The notes beneath the pieces were generated by a model. It ran no database searches, had not been told where the DNA came from, and was given only the letters and a program-made list of their open reading frames with translations. A program made the position numbers and the translations under genes. From Nitrospinota bacterium (GTDB lineage: Bacteria > Nitrospirota > Nitrospiria > Nitrospirales > UBA8639), in assembly GCA_022561525.1 (NCBI GenBank), contig JADFRB010000091.1, positions 1 through 7,208 of the forward strand: 7,208 bases of DNA, in the 5' to 3' direction. This document shows, one piece after another, positions 1-5,433 of this stretch; position 1 is the first letter of the stretch, and every line of letters starts with the position of its first letter.

Positions 1-199
1 AGAGCATCCTGGTCCGCCTTGTTTCCCCCAAACACTTCCGACGCCTTGTCCAGAAACTCCGTCTTCCCATTCCTGATCTGATTCGGATGCACCTCAAATT
101 CGCTCGCTAACTCGGCAGGGTCTTCCCCTCTTGGAGGGTAACGAGCACCACTCGTACCTTGAAATTGGCGTCGTACTGTCTCCTCTGCCGTTTGGCCAT
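1..199 (-). pseudogene. IS3-family transposase OrfA, frameshifted and cut by window edge
   Basis: OrfA of IS3-type elements is a small helix-turn-helix protein that binds the element ends and is made as a fusion with the OrfB integrase. The ATG at 199 has a good SD (AGGAG, 205-210 region). The first 30 codons (MAKRQRRQYDANFKVRVV...) match the start of OrfA, then reach TAG at 109-107. Shifting frame near 114-116, as if one base of a GCC codon were lost, restores a typical OrfA continuation: ELASEFEVHPNQIRN, then KTEFLDKASEVFGG to the edge. A conserved Trp after the NQIRN helix is read as Gly here (NQIRNGK). The frameshift plus this substitution indicate a dead copy, although the rest lies outside the window. 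The family call is by motif; the exact IS is not identified. Confidence 0.8.
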
Positions 200-212
200 G
201 GTGGACTCCTTC

Positions 213-228
213 TTGGTTAGGTAACCAA
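213..228. repeat. Short palindrome upstream of the orfA remnant
   Basis: TTGGTTA and TAACCAA form perfect 7-bp arms around a GG centre. It sits just upstream of the SD of the orfA remnant, inside the expected non-coding end of the insertion sequence. It could be a regulatory or terminal structure of that element; its function is not shown. Confidence 0.45.
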
Positions 229-271
229 TTGAATCCACTTATCATATCCCAGCGATGTGTTCAAATTCCCC

Positions 272-297
272 CAACCATTATGGTTGCATGATGCAAC
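272..297. repeat. Two overlapping perfect palindromes
   Basis: CAACCAT-T-ATGGTTG (272-286) and GTTGCAT-G-ATGCAAC (283-297) each have perfect 7-bp arms and share the four bases GTTG. The shared arm means only one hairpin can form at a time. No gene starts immediately next to it on either strand. It lies between the transposase remnant and the MITE, so it may be part of an element end. Confidence 0.5.
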
Positions 298-318
298 TCC
301 CTCATGGTGAAAGAATTA

Positions 319-460
319 AGGGCACCTCTAAAAACCGTCCTTTTCCGTGATGGCGGCGTCAGCCGCGTGCTCACATCCTCATGTATTCGCTCATACACTC
401 CGGTTTTCCGCGCGCGGCTTCCTTGCCCTCACCAAAATGCCTGGTTTGTAGAGGTGCCCT
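319..460. mobile_element. MITE-like element, 142 bp, flanked by TTA duplications
   Basis: The ends are AGGGCACCTCTA and TAGAGGTGCCCT. With one mismatch the inverted match extends to about 17 bp, through AAACC/GGTTT. A TTA directly repeats on both sides (316-318 and 461-463), as a 3-bp target duplication would. Inside, the sequence is a long imperfect foldback centred near TGTAT-TCGCTC-ATACA, and it holds no usable open frame. A TNA target duplication is known for some IS5-family subgroups, so mobilisation by an IS5-like transposase is a reasonable inference; no such transposase is present here. Confidence 0.7.
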
Positions 461-463
461 TTA

Positions 464-776
464 CTTATTTGTCGTGACAACAAAGGTGGTGGGAACCTTT
501 TTTCTCGCTTGAACTAGGCGCCTCACGGATCGCTCGCTCTTTTGGGACCATGGACAGGACGATGGCTTAAGGCTTGGTAGAGCTAGTCCGTCACGGATGG
601 CATGAAAGGGGTGGGGAATGTTTTTCCCACCGCACTCACGGTTTACCGGCCATGCTGGCCAAAGCGTGGGTAGAAGGGATTTAGAAGGTCTCAGGTCTTG
701 CCACCACATATTCGTGAATACTAGGTTTTCCTGTAAATTGTTCAGGGCTCCTCAGTTGGATGAGTAAGACACAACA
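464..776. other. Gene-poor stretch with two hairpins
   Basis: No supported gene was found. An 82-codon open frame on the minus strand (709 to 461) has no recognisable domain, has an unusual composition (many Pro, Ser, Trp) and ends beside the MITE, so it is treated as chance. Two hairpins are visible: GGTGGG/CCCACC (610-615 with 626-631) and GGCCA-TGC-TGGCC (648-660). The stretch could be a decayed gene or a structured RNA; nothing decides between them. Confidence 0.4.
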
Positions 777-807
777 GGGGTCAGGAACAACAAAGGTTCC
801 TGACCCC
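777..807. repeat. Perfect 12-bp stem-loop, REP-like, downstream of the toxin gene
   Basis: GGGGTCAGGAAC and GTTCCTGACCCC form perfect 12-bp arms around a 7-base loop (AACAAAG). It begins about 25 bases past the toxin stop codon on the minus strand and lacks a T run in that direction, so it is not a standard terminator, though it could protect the 3' end of the mRNA. GGGGTCAGGA occurs again near 1439. Hairpins starting GGGGTCAG resemble REP sequences associated with REP-type transposases; that link is from memory. Confidence 0.65.
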
Positions 808-832
808 TTGTAACCCATTAGTATATCTTTTT

Positions 833-1096
833 TTACTGTCTATAGATCTCTCGACGGTGGCCTATCTTCACCACGTCAATTCTTTTTCGTTCATCATCTA
901 CCGAATACACGATGCGGTAATCTCCCTGTCGAATACGATACCTTTCTTGGTCCGCAAGTTTCTCACACCCAGTTGGTCGGGGAGTGTGCATTAATCTTTT
1001 TATCCGAGAAAGGATCCGGTTTAATTCACTTTTAGGTATTTGCCGCAGTTCGCGTTCCGACGATTTTTTGACAAAGATGCTATATGAGTCCGTCAC
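833..1096 (-). CDS. RelE/ParE-like type II toxin
   Basis: An 87-residue protein, the usual size for this superfamily. RelE members cleave mRNA in the ribosome A site, while ParE members poison gyrase; sequence alone does not choose. The core ERYRIRQGDYRIVYSVDD (51-68) followed by IDVVKIGHRREIYR (73-86) is the typical C-terminal half. Arg61 and the His80-Arg81-Arg82 plus Tyr85 cluster match positions used by RNase-type members, which favours a RelE-like activity. The start is GTG at 1096, inside the last codons of the antitoxin gene (17-base overlap), which implies translational coupling. The toxin is normally held inactive by the upstream RHH protein. No damage is visible, so the pair looks functional. 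Confidence 0.87.
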   Translation of the reverse strand: MTDSYSIFVKKSSERELRQIPKSELNRILSRIKRLMHTPRPTGCEKLADQERYRIRQGDYRIVYSVDDERKRIDVVKIGHRREIYRQ

Positions 1097-1310
1097 GCTT
1101 CAAATCCTTCAGGACCGATTCAAAGGTGCGTAGGGGTTCTTTGGCCCGTTTGTCAAAGGCCTCCAAATCCAGGCCATCTTCCCTCAGTGCCTCCATAACA
1201 GCTGTATTGATGAGGTCCGAGACCGAACGATCCGTTAAGGCGGCTTTGACTTTTAAGGCACGATAGATTTTTGGCTTGAGATAGACTGTGGTTCTGGTTT
1301 GCCCAGCCAT
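1080..1310 (-). CDS. Ribbon-helix-helix antitoxin of the RelE/ParE-like pair
   Basis: A 76-residue protein. Residues 5-45 fit a ribbon-helix-helix fold: a short strand TRTTVYL that would lie in the DNA major groove, then helices around IYRALKVKAALTD and SVSDLINTAVMEALRED. The rest (46-76), charged and helical, is the expected toxin-binding tail. The ATG at 1310 has an AAAAGGAG SD seven bases upstream. It is the first gene of the operon, in the usual antitoxin-then-toxin order, and overlaps the toxin by 17 bases. Such antitoxins repress their own promoter, more strongly with bound toxin, and an operator-like palindrome overlaps the -10 box here. The exact antitoxin family (CopG-like, ParD-like or other) is not settled. 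Confidence 0.85.
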   Translation of the reverse strand: MAGQTRTTVYLKPKIYRALKVKAALTDRSVSDLINTAVMEALREDGLDLEAFDKRAKEPLRTFESVLKDLKRDGLI

Positions 1311-1333
1311 TTATTTTCTCCTTTTATATCATC

Positions 1334-1375
1334 ATAACGTTTTAACATTATAGCACCTAGCCACCAAATTGCCAA
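1334..1375 (-). promoter_or_regulatory. Promoter and likely operator of the toxin-antitoxin operon
   Basis: Read on the minus strand, TTGGCA (1375-1370) and TATAAT (1352-1347) are separated by exactly 17 bases, a near-perfect sigma-70 promoter. The 18-bp imperfect palindrome ATAATGTT-AA-AACGTTAT (1351-1334; 7 of 8 arm pairs match) overlaps the -10 box and the start region. That is where an autorepressing RHH antitoxin would bind. The operator role is inferred from position and symmetry. Confidence 0.75.
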
Positions 1376-1399
1376 TTTTCTCCTTTGGGGAGAAGGTGT

Positions 1400-1446
1400 A
1401 ATGGGGGTCATCCAGATTCTGTCGCAAATCCACGGAATGGGGGTCA
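1400..1446. repeat. Direct repeat of AATGGGGGTCA
   Basis: The 11-mer AATGGGGGTCA occurs at 1400-1410 and again at 1436-1446, 36 bases apart. Just before it, TTCTCC-TTTGG-GGAGAA (about 1378-1394) forms a 6-bp hairpin. The second copy continues as GGGGTCAGGAA, which links it to the hairpin at 777-807. It is probably debris of the same repeat family. Confidence 0.5.
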
Positions 1447-1486
1447 GGAATTGGGTAGAGTAGAGCACTGGTGCTTACCTGGAGGC

Positions 1487-1613
1487 ATTGTCAACTTAAG
1501 CCAAATTTTGCTCCGGAGACGCGTCGAAGTCCAAATCCTGAACCCTGCCAAATCAACAGATTAGGTCCAAGTGAATTGTCTTTCCAGAGTCGAATTATCG
1601 TTAAGTTGACAAT
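1487..1613. mobile_element. 127-bp foldback element with perfect 13-bp terminal inverted repeats
   Basis: ATTGTCAACTTAA (1487-1499) is the exact reverse complement of TTAAGTTGACAAT (1601-1613). The inner arms also pair imperfectly (AATTTTGCTCCGGA against AATTCGACTCTGGA), so the element is one long imperfect hairpin. It carries no gene and lies 7 bases beyond the acyltransferase stop codon. A MITE or a large palindromic intergenic repeat is the best description. No convincing target duplication is seen, so the transposition route is unknown. Confidence 0.6.
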
Positions 1614-1620
1614 ACTGAAT

Positions 1621-2418
1621 TTAACGGTTGGAAGCGGAGGAGATATTTGAATTTTCCGTGGGTTCGGGAATTGTTTTTGATGAATCCTGAATTTCATGGG
1701 AGATTTCTTGGTACGCTCTCTCTTTTAATTCTTCTATTTGATGCAAATCGTATTGGCTGGCGTCAATCGGCGGCAATACTTTTATTTTGATGAAGATTTT
1801 TCCAGGTCCCAGCAAGAAGGAATGTTTTTGTAAAATATCACTGGTCCCTGTAATGGCAATTGGCACAAGGTGTATTTTTTCTTCAATGGCCAAACGAAAG
1901 GCTCCCGAGTGAAAAATTCTCATTTCTCTGGTTTCGGATCGAGTTCCCTCTGGAAAAATAATAATTGAAACTCCCCGCCGTAGCCATTTCCGACAATCTT
2001 GAAGGGCAGCCACTCGGTTTTTCAGGCTATCTCTTTGAATGGGAATATAGCGGTTTAAAGACATATTCCATCCAATGAAGGGGATTTTGAATAATGATTT
2101 TTTTGCCAGCCATTTAAATGGGCGGAAAAGGCAAAAAAGAACAAAAATGTCGTACACGGATTGATGATTGGAAACCAGGATATACGTTTTGCCCCATTGA
2201 ATATTATTTCGGCCTTCGACTTCAAGGTGCCATAACGGATTCATTGTAATGCCCAACCACGCCCAAAAACAGGTAGGCACGCTGATGAGCACTCCTTTGG
2301 GATCAAAAGGAAAGGTCAACAAAAAGATGGTGAGATTGAACAAGAAAAAGGGAAGGGAAATAAGGCCAAAGGTTAACCAATAGATTGCCGAATACATCCT
2401 GTTTCCCAGATTTCGCAT
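1621..2418 (-). CDS. plsC: PlsC-type 1-acyl-sn-glycerol-3-phosphate acyltransferase
   Basis: A 265-residue membrane enzyme expected to add an acyl chain to lysophosphatidic acid, giving phosphatidic acid for membrane phospholipids. A hydrophobic N-terminus (about 8-36) plus a second weaker segment (42-58) would anchor it. The catalytic block NHQSVYD (84-90; His85 and Asp90 of HX4D) and the substrate block FPEGTRS (155-161) are intact, with the third block VPIAITG at 185-191. The C-terminal 20 residues are Ser/Asn-rich and probably disordered. The ATG at 2418 has only a weak SD; codon 8 (ATG, preceded by GGGAAACAGG) is a possible alternative start. It stands alone, with no fatty-acid or lipid genes beside it. 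Substrate preference cannot be told from sequence; lysolipid or ornithine-lipid acyltransferases share these motifs. Confidence 0.9.
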   Translation of the reverse strand: MRNLGNRMYSAIYWLTFGLISLPFFLFNLTIFLLTFPFDPKGVLISVPTCFWAWLGITMNPLWHLEVEGRNNIQWGKTYILVSNHQSVYDIFVLFCLFRPFKWLAKKSLFKIPFIGWNMSLNRYIPIQRDSLKNRVAALQDCRKWLRRGVSIIIFPEGTRSETREMRIFHSGAFRLAIEEKIHLVPIAITGTSDILQKHSFLLGPGKIFIKIKVLPPIDASQYDLHQIEELKERAYQEISHEIQDSSKTIPEPTENSNISSASNR

Positions 2419-2494
2419 CAGTTTCTGTATTCAAAATTGTTCAGAGGTTGGAAGAAAAACCTCCGGAAAATGATTCCGCTGTATTTACGATCCA

Positions 2495-2524
2495 TTTACA
2501 ACTAAAAATAGTTTCGTGTGTAAT
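2495..2524 (+). promoter_or_regulatory. Candidate sigma-70 promoter for the 41-codon frame
   Basis: TTTACA (2495-2500) and TGTAAT (2519-2524) each match 5 of 6 consensus bases, with an 18-base spacer. Transcription would start near 2531, about 38 bases before the ATG at 2569. The call rests on consensus matching in an AT-rich stretch, supported by the SD and terminator that follow in the same direction. Confidence 0.45.
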
Positions 2525-2568
2525 ACGAGACAATGTCAACCAGTAGGCATTTAGTAGGAGGCAGAATC

Positions 2569-2694
2569 ATGAGCCAAACTCTAAAGTGCCTTCTCAATGC
2601 CATGTTCTTTTTTTGGAGGACCAGTGGGAAGAGCAATCTTAGAGAGAAGCAGGTTCCCGTGAGAAGAAGCCAGACACATGCCCAGGGAGGATGA
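2569..2694 (+). CDS. Possible 41-residue small protein of unknown function
   Basis: The ATG at 2569 is preceded by a full AGGAGG (2556-2561) at the ideal 7-base spacing, the best SD on the plus strand of the left part. The frame runs 41 codons to TGA at 2692-2694. The product begins MSQTLKCLLNAMFFFW, a hydrophobic stretch of about 12 residues, then becomes basic and polar (many Arg, Lys, Gln, Ser). That pattern could suit a small membrane-associated peptide, but the stretch is short for a full membrane span. A candidate promoter lies upstream and a hairpin with a T run about 40 bases downstream. No family is recognised. It may instead be a leader peptide, or chance in a 428-base gap. Confidence 0.4.
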   Translation: MSQTLKCLLNAMFFFWRTSGKSNLREKQVPVRRSQTHAQGG

Positions 2695-2732
2695 GGTAGG
2701 AACGAGTCGCCACCAGGGATTTCCTCACGCCT

Positions 2733-2768
2733 GAGGTTACCCAAAAAAAGGGTAAGCGCCTCTTTTTT
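2733..2768 (+). terminator. Rho-independent terminator-like hairpin
   Basis: GAGGTTACCC (2733-2742) pairs with GGGTAA (2750-2755) and, across a GCG bulge, CCTC (2759-2762). The loop is seven A residues and the stem is followed at once by six T residues (2763-2768). The orientation fits the end of a plus-strand transcript, which matches the small frame at 2569-2694, and it would also shield the TrpF-like gene from read-through. Confidence 0.65.
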
Positions 2769-2846
2769 GTAGGTCCTTATTGCTTTGCTGAACTTTCTCT
2801 GGCAAATTCCCTGAGATAAAATCCAACTATTCTCCTCAAAAGACCA

Positions 2847-3491
2847 ATGCGCGCCAAAATTTGCGGAATAAAAACCGTTAAGGATGCCAAGCTCGCTCAG
2901 AAATGCGGGGCAGATGCCATTGGTGTACTAGTCGGAAGAGTCCATCGGTCGAATGATTTCATATCGTCCAAAACCGCAGCCGAGATATGCCGAACCGTTG
3001 GACCGTTCATAACCACCGTTCTGGTTACGCACTTCGAAGACCTAGTCAAAATACTCAAGCTGGCTAAACAAGTTCCCACCTCGGCCATTCAACTACACTG
3101 TGACCTTCCATCCCGAACTATCAAAACCCTGACTCGGAAACTATTCCCTCGAAAAATGATCGCCAAGGTGAGCGTCGATGGGCCAGAAGCCATTCACCGT
3201 GCCCGCAAGTTATACAACGTGGCGGACGTCCTATTGCTAGACTCCATTAATAAACGAACCAACAAGGTCGGCGGCACAGGCCACACCCACGACTGGTCAA
3301 TCTCCGCTCAGATTGTTCGAGAGTCACCAATTCCCGTCATCCTCGCCGGTGGGCTCACCCCCAAAAACGTGCAATCTGCCATTGAAAAGGTCAAACCCTA
3401 CGGAGTGGATGTCAACACAGGCGTGAAAAATCAAAAAGGCGGGAAAAGCCAACGACTGATTCAGGAATTTATTCAAGCAGCAAAAGCCTAA
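2847..3491 (+). CDS. Divergent TrpF-like phosphoribosylanthranilate isomerase
   Basis: A 214-residue beta/alpha barrel of the TrpF family, which in tryptophan synthesis converts phosphoribosylanthranilate to CdRP by an Amadori rearrangement. The catalytic base Cys6 is in KICGIK (4-9), the acid Asp132 is in LLLDS (129-133), and IQLH (81-84), GGTGHTHDW (142-150) and ILAGGLTPKNV (165-175) are typical. The loop that in canonical TrpF reads like PKSPRYV, whose Arg holds the anthranilate carboxylate, is RVHRSNDFIS (31-40), so that Arg is replaced. The end GVDVNTGVKNQKGGKS replaces the usual GVDVSSGVE...PGVKD. No other trp gene is adjacent. The start fits the family N-terminus but lacks an SD. It may be an orphan isomerase or a paralogue with another substrate; trpF is therefore not assigned. 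Confidence 0.82.
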   Translation: MRAKICGIKTVKDAKLAQKCGADAIGVLVGRVHRSNDFISSKTAAEICRTVGPFITTVLVTHFEDLVKILKLAKQVPTSAIQLHCDLPSRTIKTLTRKLFPRKMIAKVSVDGPEAIHRARKLYNVADVLLLDSINKRTNKVGGTGHTHDWSISAQIVRESPIPVILAGGLTPKNVQSAIEKVKPYGVDVNTGVKNQKGGKSQRLIQEFIQAAKA

Positions 3492-3520
3492 CTTCAGATA
3501 GATAAAATTCTACATAAAGT

Positions 3521-3540
3521 CGGCCGCCTTCGGCGTGGCT
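3521..3540 (+). terminator. GC-rich hairpin after the TrpF-like gene
   Basis: GCCGCC and GGCG(T)GGC can fold around a TTC loop with one bulged T, about 30 bases after the TAA stop. There is no T run behind it, so it would be at best a weak or factor-assisted terminator. It may equally belong to the repeat cluster that follows. Confidence 0.3.
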
Positions 3541-3546
3541 GAGCCT

Positions 3547-3643
3547 TAGTACCGAATTCGACATTTTGGCAAGCGCTGTTTGAGTCCTTCGACAAGGCTC
3601 AGGATAGACTCCGCGAGTTGCGCAGCCATATAATTCGGTGCTG
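3547..3643. repeat. Imperfect foldback element of about 97 bp
   Basis: The outer arms ACCGAATT (3551-3558) and AATTCGGT (3632-3639) are exact reverse complements. Further pairing appears at GGCAAGCGC with GCGCAGCC, and at the core GAGTC with GACTC. The core contains CCTTCGACAAGGCTCAGGA (from about 3586), a form of the widely scattered CTTCGACAAGGCTCAGGA-type palindromic repeat. It carries no gene. It is best read as a MITE-like or REP-type element in the gap between the TrpF-like and DUF488 genes. Confidence 0.55.
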
Positions 3644-3708
3644 TGGTGAGGGAACCCCCAGAGCCACGACGGGCGGAAATGGTTTTAGGTCCTTTTGCCG
3701 AAACCAAA

Positions 3709-3737
3709 GAGCCTGTCCCGAGTCCGTCGAGGGAACC
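3709..3737. repeat. Inverted, diverged copy of the CTTCGACAAGGCTCAGG repeat
   Basis: GAGCCTGTCCCGAGTCCGTC and the following GAGGGAACC read, in reverse complement, as a diverged copy of the core at 3584-3612. They differ mostly by C/T and A/G changes and one indel. The two copies face each other over about 100 bases. The intervening sequence has no supported gene; a 67-codon minus-strand frame across it is explained by the repeats. Confidence 0.5.
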
Positions 3738-3774
3738 TCGTCGGCAGGGGCAAAACCCCGCTTTAATAAAACAC

Positions 3775-4143
3775 TTACGAACGACCTAAGAAATATTCCC
3801 ACAAGGCTACCGTATTATTTTGAGATTCCTTTTTCGCAGAGAAAAGTAACGTGACTTTTCCTGTAATCGTATGTTGCATCAGTTCATCAATAAGATTCTC
3901 TTGTTGATCTAATTCTTTACAATGGCGTTGTTTAAATTCCTCCCATTTCTCTGGATCGTGGCTAAACCACTTCCGTAGGGAATTCGAGGGGGCAATTTCT
4001 TTTAGCCAGAGGTTGATTTTAGCATCGTCTTTTTGAATTCCACGAGGCCAGAGTCGGTCGACGAGAATCCGATAGCCGTCGTCGGGACTTGGGAATTCGT
4101 AGATTCGTTTAACCTGAATGGAGAATTTCCTTTTTGGCAACAT
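3775..4143 (-). CDS. DUF488 family protein (YeaO-like)
   Basis: A 122-residue protein of a widespread but poorly characterised soluble family (COG3189 type). Diagnostic parts are VKRIYEFPSPDDGYRILVDRL (from 11) leading into the LVDRLWPRG signature (27-35), WFSHDPEKWEEFKQRH (59-74), and the C-terminal TLLFSAKKESQNNTVAL block (98-114). Length and motifs match intact members. The start is uncertain: AGGAGG (4150-4145) leaves only one base before the ATG at 4143, and four before TTG at codon 2. Homologues usually begin just before the VKRIYE segment, so the first few residues may not be translated. It is transcribed alone, with repeats on both sides. No enzymatic role can be assigned; a single-domain role in stress or metal response would be a guess. 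Confidence 0.88.
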   Translation of the reverse strand: MLPKRKFSIQVKRIYEFPSPDDGYRILVDRLWPRGIQKDDAKINLWLKEIAPSNSLRKWFSHDPEKWEEFKQRHCKELDQQENLIDELMQHTITGKVTLLFSAKKESQNNTVALWEYFLGRS

Positions 4144-4180
4144 GCCTCCTCACATATTCAAGAAACAAAAATCAACCTGG

Positions 4181-4204
4181 ATTCCTGCTTGCAACCGCGG
4201 GAAT
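4181..4204. repeat. REP-like palindrome, ATTCC(T/C)GC type
   Basis: ATTCCTGC (4181-4188) pairs with GCGGGAAT (4197-4204), with one G-T pair, around an 8-base loop. With its flanks (TGG before, GACC after) it matches the very common TGGATTCCCGC...GCGGGAATGAC intergenic repeat of many proteobacterial and Nitrospira-like genomes. It lies between the nitroreductase stop and the DUF488 start and may limit read-through between them. Confidence 0.65.
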
Positions 4205-4260
4205 GACCATTTTGATACGTGCATCAGGCATATGCGGCACTCATTTGCCAATCACAACTT

Positions 4261-4863
4261 TTACTTCACCATCGTCGCTGGTTGTCCCCATTGTCCGCTA
4301 AACACAAACTCCCATAGAGGTTTCCTTGTGCGTGTGGCCTGTTCCCGTTGAGCGAGTTCTTCAGGAAGAAGCGTGGGATCGCCTGCAAACCCCAAGGCTA
4401 AAGCCGCCACCGGGTCAAACCCTTGTGGCATTCCGTACACCTCTCGTATGCGATCTGGAAGAATTCCAGCCATTTGATGTAGGCTGAGACCCAACGTGGT
4501 GGCTTGTATCACCAAATTGCCCACGGCCAACCCGACGTCGTGCCAGGCATGAGGATTCGCTTTGCCATTATGATCGAACGTAGACCTGGCTACCGTTAAC
4601 ATTAAGACCGGTGCCAACTTGGCCCACTTCTGATTGCCTTCGACAAGACAGGAGAGCATGCGTTCGTATTCCTGCGGCGTGGACTTGGTCGCGACGATGA
4701 ACTGCCAAGGTTGTTCGTTAAAACATGAGGACGCCCACCGCGCGGCTTCAAACAGAATCGTTAATTGTTTGTCAGCAATCGGACGATCGGCAAAGGCCCT
4801 GGGGCTCCACCGTCGTTGAAGCGGGTCGTGAAGGGGGTAACTGGTTTCAGCGGGTTTTTCCAT
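4261..4863 (-). CDS. Nitroreductase-family FMN oxidoreductase
   Basis: A 200-residue flavoprotein from ATG 4863. The family transfers electrons from NAD(P)H through FMN to nitro compounds, quinones or other acceptors, acting as a cytoplasmic dimer. Visible parts are RRWSPRAFADRPI (17-29) with the FMN-phosphate arginines, ARWASSCFNEQPWQFIVA (41-58), LAVGNLVIQATTLGLSLHQ (112-130), and ALGFAGDP (156-163) before RKPLWEFVF (180-188). The frame stays open upstream to 5004, but that extension lies inside the regulator gene and lacks family similarity, so ATG 4863 is chosen. It overlaps the last 17 bases of the MarR gene, which implies co-transcription and coupled translation. A MarR partner suggests induction by a toxic aromatic or redox-active compound. 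The natural substrate is unknown. Confidence 0.9.
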   Translation of the reverse strand: MEKPAETSYPLHDPLQRRWSPRAFADRPIADKQLTILFEAARWASSCFNEQPWQFIVATKSTPQEYERMLSCLVEGNQKWAKLAPVLMLTVARSTFDHNGKANPHAWHDVGLAVGNLVIQATTLGLSLHQMAGILPDRIREVYGMPQGFDPVAALALGFAGDPTLLPEELAQREQATRTRKPLWEFVFSGQWGQPATMVK

Positions 4864-5356
4864 GAAGTGCTCTTTCTTTTTTCTTCGTCGGAGACGACGG
4901 TTCTGATTGAAAACTATCCCGTAGACGAAAGAGTTGAGTTCGTAACGCTTCCACATCTTTCGTCGTAAACGCCTGCTGGATAAAGGGCCGCATAAATTCG
5001 GCATGAGCTGGAAACGCTTTGCAAAATAACTCTTCCCCTTTGGCCGTCAATTGCACGTGAATGGCACGTCGATCACCCTTGACGCCTTGCCGTTTCAGCA
5101 ATCCTTTTCCTTCCAAACGGTCCAACACACCGGTGAGCGTCCCCTTGGTAATCAGCGTCGCTTCTCCGAGTTCCGCACACGTCAGGCCCTCCATTCCACC
5201 AAGCTCTGCTAACACATCAAATTGCGGCCCCGTCAGCCCCATACTTTCGATATGCCGACTGCCGACCCGATAAAACCCCAAATACGCCTGCACCAGCGGA
5301 CGGATTAATCGCAAATACGGGTCACGTTGAAAGTCCAGAATTTTGGTACGCGCCAT
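4847..5356 (-). CDS. MarR-family transcriptional regulator
   Basis: A 169-residue winged helix-turn-helix regulator that would bind DNA as a dimer and release it on binding a phenolic or oxidising ligand. LTGPQFDVLAEL (41-52) begins the DNA-binding domain, LTCAELGEATLITKGTLTG (58-76) carries the helix-turn-helix, and the wing is LLKRQGVKGDRRAIHVQLT (86-104) with the family DRR at 95-97. Helices 1-40 and 108-150 would form the dimer. The tail after 150 is Ser/Lys-rich, its coding sequence overlapping the nitroreductase start. ATG 5356 has AGAGG eight bases upstream. The neighbouring nitroreductase is the likely target. MarR proteins often repress their own operon, but no clear operator palindrome was found in 5357-5433. 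Confidence 0.9.
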   Translation of the reverse strand: MARTKILDFQRDPYLRLIRPLVQAYLGFYRVGSRHIESMGLTGPQFDVLAELGGMEGLTCAELGEATLITKGTLTGVLDRLEGKGLLKRQGVKGDRRAIHVQLTAKGEELFCKAFPAHAEFMRPFIQQAFTTKDVEALRTQLFRLRDSFQSEPSSPTKKKERALHGKTR

Positions 5357-5433
5357 GCTTCAAACCTCTTGATTCCACATTGACATTCGTGCATCTCGTT
5401 CCCAACATCCTCACATGACAGGTTAAAGAAACA

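Noticed and set aside
461..709. 82-codon open frame on the minus strand
   Set aside because: No domain, odd composition, no convincing SD, and it abuts the MITE end; treated as chance or decay.
2502..2744. 80-codon open frame on the minus strand
   Set aside because: It begins inside the terminator-like hairpin and runs antisense to the better supported small plus-strand frame.
4864..5004. N-terminal extension of the nitroreductase to ATG 5004
   Set aside because: The extra 47 residues lie inside marR, are basic and unlike the family, while ATG 4863 gives the normal length.
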